A DNA stretch of 23,506 nucleotides from Sphacelaria rigidula (Eukaryota; Phaeophyceae; Sphacelariales), in contig CAXNAA020000259.1 in the NCBI GenBank assembly GCA_964200075.2, forward strand, positions 1 through 23,506, given 5' to 3'. The position numbers were made by a program, and so were the translations under genes. The notes under the pieces are model-generated. The model searched no databases, was not told the origin of the DNA, and was given only the letters and a program-made list of their open reading frames with translations. Below are positions 17,432 through 23,506 of this stretch, one piece after another (position 1 is the stretch's first letter; each line of letters opens with the position of its first letter).

Positions 17432-17725
17432 TGTAGACTTGTCTGAAATCAGAACAAGGTAATAGTGCTGTGGCGAGAGGCCGAAGGCTGCAATATCCTG
17501 CCAGGGGCTTCAGAGACTTCAAGACTCAAACAGTTATACAAACAGCAGTCTTCGCTAACCAGGGGTGACCCTTCTTTGCTCCCCTCGCAAATATAATATG
17601 CTACGCAAACGATAATCATCCTCCAACCTATTGTCACACCATCCAAAAGTGATATTCATATGCTACCGTACTCGTCATGCGCGAGGTGCTACTGTACAGC
17701 ACCCCCAAGCTACTTTCTACTAACG
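17432..17725 (-). repeat. LTR, subfamily C (minus orientation)
   Basis: On the minus strand it runs from the AGTAGAAAGTAGCTTGGGGG start (core GGGGGTGCTGTA) to CTACA, about 294 bp. It sits between an integrase-chromodomain 3' end upstream and a Gag leader downstream. It therefore serves in position as 3' LTR of one element and 5' LTR of the next. The body differs from subfamilies A and B. Confidence 0.6.
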
Positions 17726-17873
17726 GTAGAAAACGAGAATTGATCATCAGCGGACACCGACAATAAATCTGGGATGTCAACAATGAACAATCATGCAAAC
17801 GATAACCAAGTGGTATACTCGACGAACACCAATCGCATAATACAACCCAACCACGAAGTACGCAAACAACCAG

Positions 17874-18780
17874 TCACAGCTTGATACCACACTTGGCCTT
17901 CAGACGCTCCCGTAACTCCTTTTTCAATTTCAACTTCCGCAGTTCAGATCGTACAAAGTGCGGCGCTTCCATCTAAATAACATCCAACGGCTCCCATGAA
18001 GTTTCTTCCTCGTCGAAACCTACCCATTTCACACGTACATCGTAGCCATGTCCTTCGTAAGCCTCAGATATCCCGGCGATGGCCTCCATCTCGAACTCTC
18101 CTTGAGTATGTGCATGCTGGAACACATCCTCCAGATTCGCGGTGACCTCCACTTCCTTGTCCGCATAGTACCAAAGACGGGCGACATGAGCGTCCTTTAC
18201 CTCGCCATTCACGATATTTTGAATGTCGTAGACATGTTTTTGCTCCGCTACCACGATCCTCCGAGGCCCTGTCCACGTACTTACGAGTTTCGGTGTTGTT
18301 CCTGAGCGCCTAACCCGTGCAGCCAACACATAGTCATCTACCATGGAATTTGGCAACTGTCCCTTATTAGCGACACGTTGCAGTTCACGAGTCTTCTCAA
18401 CACGCTGCGCCACCTTCTTGTGCAACCCTTGCTGCGCCTCCACGACTGATGACACCTTCTCCCGCAGCATGTCTTCACCCAGCACATCAAGTCGCCATTT
18501 CCTGCCGGTCGACGATGCCAGGGTTAAAAAACTCGTGCGCGGCGCAAATCCAAACATAACATGGTATGGCTGGCGTACTGGCATAGCGCTCGCGGAATGC
18601 CGTGTTCAACGCCCACTGTACGGCAGGCATCAGTCCCACCCTGTCGCGAACGTCGCGCCTCTCTTCTGACAGCATGGCCTTCAAAGTACGGACAACCTCT
18701 CGCAGCATCCTTTCACACGTACCATTTGACCACGGCGAGTTGGGGACCGCGGACCTCCTGTCGGCACCCGGGCGCATCCT
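17874..18780 (-). pseudogene. Ty3/gypsy integrase C-terminal half with chromodomain
   Basis: Integrase inserts element cDNA into the genome, and the chromodomain steers it to marked chromatin. From about 18780 the frame reads AVPNSPWSNGTCERMLREVV (catalytic Glu in TCE) and LMPAVQWALNTAFRERYAST. A duplicated TGGC at 18567-18574 then shifts the frame. It resumes as YHVMFGFAPRTSFLTLASS, GTTPKLVSTWTGPRRIVVAE, and the chromodomain YDVRVKWVGFDEEETSWEPL. A TAG at 17973-17975 interrupts. The expected tail (APHFVRSELRKLKLKKELRE) continues in the same frame to TGA at 17874-17876. The N-terminal part with both catalytic Asp residues is missing, replaced by hAT sequence. 17726-17873 is non-coding 3' flank. 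Confidence 0.85.
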
Positions 18781-18789
18781 TCCAGGTGT

Positions 18790-19512
18790 TTCATACTTGT
18801 TCAAATCAGCTCGAATTTTGTCTGGAATATTCCCCTCTTGTCTCACTTCATCTCAGATCGTGGAGAATCCCGAATTCACCGAGATGCTGCACTGTCTGCG
18901 TTCTAGGCTCCGAATCCCATACCATCGCAAAGTCATCGAGGAACTCCGCAAAATGAAGGGACGCTGGACAACGAGATACAGCGGAGGCTGGTCGACCAGC
19001 ACGTCTCCATCACCACAGACGGATGGAAATCGTCCAACAGCGACACGTTCATGTCCCTCACCTGCAGCTTCGTCACCTCCGACTTCGAGCTCGAGGCCCT
19101 TACCCTGGAGTGCCGGAAGCGCGAAGGGCACACGGCGGGGGAGGGTCTGGCTGTTGCAGTGAAGGCAATGATCGAGCGCCATTGTCTCAAGGGTCGAGTC
19201 CTCGCTTTCACTACGAATTGTGAGCCGTCCATAGTCAAGACGGGCCATATTCTCGCGGAGAATGACGGCCTCACGCACATCGGTTGCGCCTGCCACCGCC
19301 TCGAGTCAGTCACATCCAAAGCCATTCAACGGACCGGACGTATCGGAGGCGTCGGCTCTTGCGCGCGGCTTGGTGGCTCGCTACACGATGTCTAGCCAGG
19401 CCTTTGATCGCTTGAAGCAGATGTGCGACATCTGCGAAATCACCAGCCTGAAGCCTATTCCAGATGTCGTCACGAGATTTTGGTCTACGCACGCGCTGTC
19501 CTGCCCGAGGTA
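18790..19512 (+). pseudogene. hAT-family transposase fragment
   Basis: hAT transposases cut and paste DNA with an RNase H-fold domain. Three frames must be joined. The first reads SSQIVENPEFTEMLHCLRSR, then IPYHRKVIEELRKMKG to about 18958. The second reads VSITTDGWKSSNSDTFMSLT, ECRKREGHTAGEGLAVAVKA, VLAFTTNCEPSIVKTGHIL and IGCACHRLESV. The third, from about 19325, reads ALARGLVARYTMSSQAFDRL, then SLKPIPDVVTRFWSTH. The TTDGW Asp is present. The second acidic position (expected TTD-EPS) is Asn. The CxxH-like CACH motif is present. The C-terminal dimerisation region is missing, because at about 19512 the sequence changes to Gag. No TIRs or target duplication were found. Confidence 0.75.
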
Positions 19513-19513
19513 G

Positions 19514-19961
19514 ACAGGTGAAAGGGGAACCAGCTAATAAACAGCGCCGTCACCAGCCGCAGCTGAAAAAGAAAGGCGGCAGCGGGACCGCTGGGTCCAA
19601 GCGCAAACCGAATGGTGGAAAAACGACGACTACTGGCAGTGAGAGTGTCATTTCTGGGAAATTTCGGGAACTGGGCCCAAGCCATGCAGGTTATTTCTCA
19701 CGTAGAGACAAGAGCCACTTCGTGAAGGATTGCAAGCAGCAATGCCAAGCTGCTGCTCGACAACATGCTGCAGGTGGGCAGTCAAAGACCGGCGACACGC
19801 AGCAACAACAGCAGCAGCTGTCGCAGGGCCCTGGACAGGCGCCTCGAGGAGGAGGCATGAGTCCTGCCGCTACAAGGGCTCTATTTTCAACCAATGGAGG
19901 GGGTGCTCCCAGCAGCAGTGGAGCGATGCTACCGCCAGAACCGTTCATTTCTACAGGTGGC
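19514..19961 (+). pseudogene. Gag fragment (copy 4)
   Basis: The reading runs from NKQRRHQPQLKKKGGSG through GSKRKPNGGKTTTTGSE and a ruined knuckle (GYFSRRDKSHFVKDC, with the first two Cys replaced by Tyr and Arg) to the glutamine run and LPPEPFISTGG. It is closest to copy 3 at 15752-17340. It begins at the hAT break and ends at an A-type LTR that lies in opposite orientation. Confidence 0.8.
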
Positions 19962-19967
19962 TATAAA

Positions 19968-20252
19968 TAGACTTCTGTCACTCAAGATCTGATCGCCATG
20001 TGGACTCCTCCCATCACTGGCACATGAACTTCAGCAGCTTTAGTTATTCATCAATGAACCTTTCGCATACACAGGAGAACGGAACCACAGCCTCTCTCCA
20101 CCAGAGTAGCAAAACCAAACCTACTCGCATGAAGGTCACCCATCACAGAGTCCGGCGATCAGACCCGCAACTCCACCTACACAATGACCCTAACCTTAGC
20201 TTACAATGGTGGCTAGAGTCTACAGCACTCCCAAAGCTCTCTACTACCAACA
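19968..20252 (-). repeat. LTR, subfamily A (minus orientation, near complete)
   Basis: On the minus strand it starts TGTTGGTAGTAGAGAGC at 20252 and ends near GACAGAAGTCTAT at 19968, about 285 bp. This is the fullest A copy. Upstream in its own orientation are the 3' region (20253-21760) and ORF-X, so it fits as their 3' LTR. Confidence 0.65.
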
Positions 20253-21760
20253 AGTAGTTATGTCAGAGCTTAACAAACTCAGACATCATTGGTATCTGAT
20301 AGTACCGTCGTTTTCCGTAAAGAATAGCAATCTCTTCCGCTGCTGTCGATAACAGCTCCACACAAGCTTGCCCCACTTCCAAACAACTCGCAAGAGATCC
20401 CAAGAAAATGTCGTCCATCATGAATATGCAATCACGCTACTTACACCACTTCGAGTTACAAAGCGATAGCTAGCGCCAAATTCTCAAATCTTCGCCCAAA
20501 ACAAGTCTCTTGACTCTTCATCGGCAAGCATCAGAAATGTCAGCGAACGTCGAATTCCAGACCATTCGTGACTCATGGTCCCTCTCATCCGAGACAAGGT
20601 ACTTCTCAACATACAAAATGCACTCTTGTACGTTCAACATCTGCGCAACGGAGTGCTCACTTGTTGCTTGCCTTAGTCATTAGTACAACAGCCAAATGAT
20701 ACATCATCCTCACGCTAGAAGGAAATAAGCACCCAACACGTCTAAAACGTATACATCGCATGCCTCGCCGCCGTCAAAGCTTCAATGCTTCAACTTGCCA
20801 TCATTTCATCAAGACAATCAAAGGAAAGCCATGACTCAAACCGCTATTCAAGTCATGCATACTAATCCAACGACGGCGAACGGACCTCGACCTCCACCAT
20901 CATCGATCACCCCTCCCTCGTGATCTCGTTTTCGAACTCTTGTGTTCGAGCGAATCCCAGATATTTCTATATCTCATTTGGATCTTGGACCGTCATATCC
21001 CATCCGTGCATCAGCCACAATGTAGAAATACTGAATCCCTCGACACGTTTGCAGTCCACCTGTACCAGTTCTTCGAACAAATGGACGCATCATCCACATG
21101 CTCCTTCTGACATCAACGAAAAACCAACCACGTTCATGTTCAAACACGTGACAATCCATACGAAAACGTGCCACGGTCAAAGATCATCGATGCATGCGCG
21201 CATAATGTCTTTATCTTCAACCACCGGAAGCACTCGCGTCATACCTGCTCTCACATACGACGAGTCTACGCATTTCGTATCTTCCAGCTCATTTTCACTC
21301 CAACAGCAGGTGTCACCGTCTCCTACAGTCAGTGCGAGCCTACGCATTTCGCAGTTTTTTTGCTCATTTTCACGCTAACAGCAGCAATCCATACATCCTG
21401 CAGTCAGAACGTGCAGACCGCACAAATATGATTCGACTGTGTTCCTGCGCGAACAAGATTATATCAGCTTCTCTTCATTTAGAATACAGCAGTATATTGA
21501 AAACTGCGGCACCCTAAGTCGTCACCAGATACCATTCATATCAGTACCATGCGAGTAAAAATTCGCACATGCCTGCCAAAATTCGACTCAGCATATGAAA
21601 ACCCGCACATGCATGCCAATATCTCACTCAGCACATGCAATGCCACCTTCCTCGCAGCAAACACCATGTATCATCCGTGCCAACCAGATCAGCACAACAC
21701 ACACATGCCAAATATCCACGTGTACGCCAGAGTTTTACCCTGCACACGCGATACGTCGCT
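20253..21760 (-). repeat. Long 3' region upstream of A-type LTR, minus copy
   Basis: Inverted counterpart of 3061-4509, collinear with moderate indels, continuing without a break into the A-type LTR. Sense frames are broken. The opposite strand keeps a long frame (20920-21378) homologous to the antisense frame at 3331-3942. No gene is assigned. Confidence 0.65.
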
Positions 21761-21774
21761 AAAAGTATATCTGC

Positions 21775-23237
21775 ACCGCCGAGCCACGGCGACATATCCT
21801 CCGCCCCCACAGATGCTTGTACATGAACGAACGCTTCTTCTTCAGTCGCTTTTTTAGAGGAAACAGGAGAAAAAACGGGAATATCTACACAGTCCCGCAC
21901 AGCAACACCTCCCGATGGCATAACGCCATCCTCCTCCAGCACCTGACCGTACAGCGGCAAAGACACCGCAATTAACGCCGCCAAATACGCCAGACCTATC
22001 CATGCATACATCAGTGCACGCGGCCACCCCAACACCACGCGACGCTCGTCGTCACCGTTAAAATTGTGATCGCTGACAGCATCACGAGCTTGCAGCTCGC
22101 TCTGCGTACCCGCTCCACGCGGGTCACACGCCCCTGTTGTTTCGATCATGCAAGGCGTGTCCACAGCTACGCGCTGCTCCGGCGGCAATCCCGCCAACCC
22201 GGCACCCACCTGTCCTTCAAGCAGACACCCCTGCGAATCATCTGAACGATCTCCCGCCATGTCACTGACCCAGATAGATTCACCATGAGCACGGCGAGCT
22301 CTTTGCTCACCCTGCTCGTTCGCAATACGCGAATAGCACCCCCCCTGTAGCTTCGAGTATGCAAGGAGTATCTCCAGCTACGCGCTGGTGTGGCGGCAAC
22401 AGGCAACTGGGACCTCCGTCCACCAGTATTTGCTCATTGGCCCATATAGGCCTCGCCCTCTCAACCTCGCCAATAGCAGCAGCAGTATCACCCATACTCG
22501 CTACAGCCGCCACCTCCTGTCCGGCTTGCTCCTTGACGGTAATAGCGGCAACGCCTTTAGCGCTCTCGTGCCGATCCCCTCGGACTAACGATGGCTGTGT
22601 GACTTGTTCGGCTCTTCCAACAGCACTGCCAGCGGCTGCTAATCCAGCACCGACTACTGTACTCTCACTGTTCTTGCTGCCCAGTGCGTCTCTTCGAACA
22701 GACACATGCGTCGTCATCTTCGCGCCCCTCAAAGTGGCACCGCGTTGTTTCAGTCGCGGGCGAGCTGCTTCTACTACTGCACGCTCAGCAGCCTCACGCT
22801 CGTGTCTGCTCACTCTGACAAGCCTATGTTGTGTCGCCTTCTTGCCCGTCAAAATGTCGTGCCTGTCTCCACCGCCGCCGACCTTCACTCTACCTTGCAC
22901 CACACTCGGCAATGCATAAGATGCATGCTTGCGCAGCGCAAAGAGCAATTTCTCTTACCCAACATCGTGCCAGCGTACTTGACGCGCGTTCGTTGCGTGC
23001 ACCTCACGAAGGTAGTTCTCATTCTTCCGCAGAAGCTGAGCAGATTCATCACTTGAGAACTTGCGACCGCAGTAGGGCATATCCAGAAATCGTACACGGA
23101 CAGCGCGACCATCGATGACAACATATTGTTGCGGCGCACAAACAACATGGCCGTCCACCGCGACGTGCTCCTGCACCTCGTACATTTCGGTCAGCAGTAC
23201 AGCACTCCACGCCGCTTCTTTTTAGAAACGAAGTCAC
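21775..23237 (-). pseudogene. ORF-X, longest copy (unrecognised, with a membrane-like segment)
   Basis: The first segment, from 23185, reads VQEHVAVDGHVVCAPQQYVV, then MPYCGRKFSSDESAQLLRKN. After an in-frame TAA (22955-22957) it continues in the same frame as LLFALRKHASYALPSVVQG and a basic, alanine-rich stretch (REAAERAVVEAARPRLKQRG) down to 22307. A shift leads to the second segment (22260 down): LPPEQRVAVDTPCMIETTGA, a hydrophobic span ALMYAWIGLAYLAALIAVSL, then LEEDGVMPSGGVAVRDCVD and GAEDMSPWLGGADI. The similarity to copy 3 ends at about 21775, and the C-terminal module (1640-1866 type) is deleted. It lies just upstream of a 3' region and LTR in the same orientation, the place where some gypsy elements carry an extra or env-like ORF. 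No homology is recognised, so that role is speculation. Confidence 0.45.
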
Positions 23238-23506
23238 CTCCCACTCACAGGAACAACAACTCTCTCCTTACACCGACACGCGCTGTACCATCTTACTACG
23301 ACGACCACACACGCCTCTTCCTCACACGGTTCTCACCACGTCTTTTGAAGTCCTTAGACTCCTCTTCCTCACCGTACGCGGCCAAGCGTGGACCACGCAA
23401 CCCTCGCTGGCTCCACCAGGCAGTAATTGCGCCGCTTTTTCTGTAACGCTCACGGACTCGCCAGCTGTCGATCAACCCCCCGCGCCTCACGCACGAGCGA
23501 TACCAC
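23238..23506 (-). other. Upstream of ORF-X; basic open frame at the window edge
   Basis: A 64-codon minus-strand frame (23490-23296) is rich in Arg, Glu and Ser (GEEEESKDFKRRGENRVRKR). It is in a different frame from ORF-X and may be its N-terminal continuation after a frameshift, or unrelated. The window ends here. Confidence 0.25.

Noticed and set aside
22359-22919. 186-codon plus-strand ORF
   Set aside because: Shadow of the Ala/Arg-rich part of ORF-X on the other strand, whose copies elsewhere support the minus strand.
1-23506. CRISPR arrays, tRNA and rRNA genes
   Set aside because: No regularly spaced short repeats, no cloverleaf-like A and B boxes and no rRNA core sequences were seen on either strand.

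Overview
The window looks like a repeat-dense, accessory stretch of a eukaryotic nuclear genome, most likely an oomycete (Phytophthora-like). The basis is family resemblance recognised by eye: chromodomain-bearing Ty3/gypsy integrase, Gag with a CCHC knuckle, LTRs with a GGGGGTGCTGTA core, a hAT transposase piece, short introns of 65-70 bp, and initiator-like sequences of the TCATTC type. There are no bacterial operons, rRNAs, tRNAs or CRISPR arrays. Almost nothing outside 8.4-15.7 kb is an intact gene.

Layout. 1-2715 is a decayed plus-strand Ty3/gypsy copy: Gag tail, protease, a scrap of reverse transcriptase fused to integrase, then an LTR. 2740-4622 holds the C-terminal module of an unrecognised ORF (called ORF-X here), a long 3' region and a truncated LTR of subfamily A. 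4623-7278 is a minus-strand Gag-protease copy with its own subfamily B LTR and a chimeric join. 7296-7955 is another ORF-X copy. 8048-8352 is an A-type LTR fused to a stub of protease.

8353-15751 is the centre of interest: a 7,399-bp segment bounded by 223-bp inverted repeats that differ at about 15 positions. It is inserted into the protease gene of the retroelement and flanked by an imperfect 8-9 bp duplication of the target. Uninterrupted paralogues of the same site lie at 515-523 and 5280-5288. It encodes no recognisable transposase. Instead it carries pieces that look like ordinary spliced host genes (14519-15123, 12792-13343, 12260-12460 and others). I read it as a non-autonomous, gene-carrying TIR transposon of the Pack-MULE type; the superfamily is inferred.

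15752-17340 is the rest of the interrupted Gag-protease gene (minus). It is followed by a C-type LTR (17432-17725) and an integrase-chromodomain 3' end (17874-18780). A hAT transposase fragment (18790-19512, plus) is wedged against another Gag piece (19514-19961, plus) and an A-type LTR (19968-20252, minus). 20253-23506 is the best copy of ORF-X with its 3' region, on the minus strand and immediately upstream of that LTR. About 1.5 kb of it is an inverted copy of 3080-4622.

The history that best fits is repeated nesting and ectopic recombination of related LTR elements, with one host-gene-carrying DNA element caught inside. Coordinates of repeat edges are by-eye alignments and may be off by several bases.
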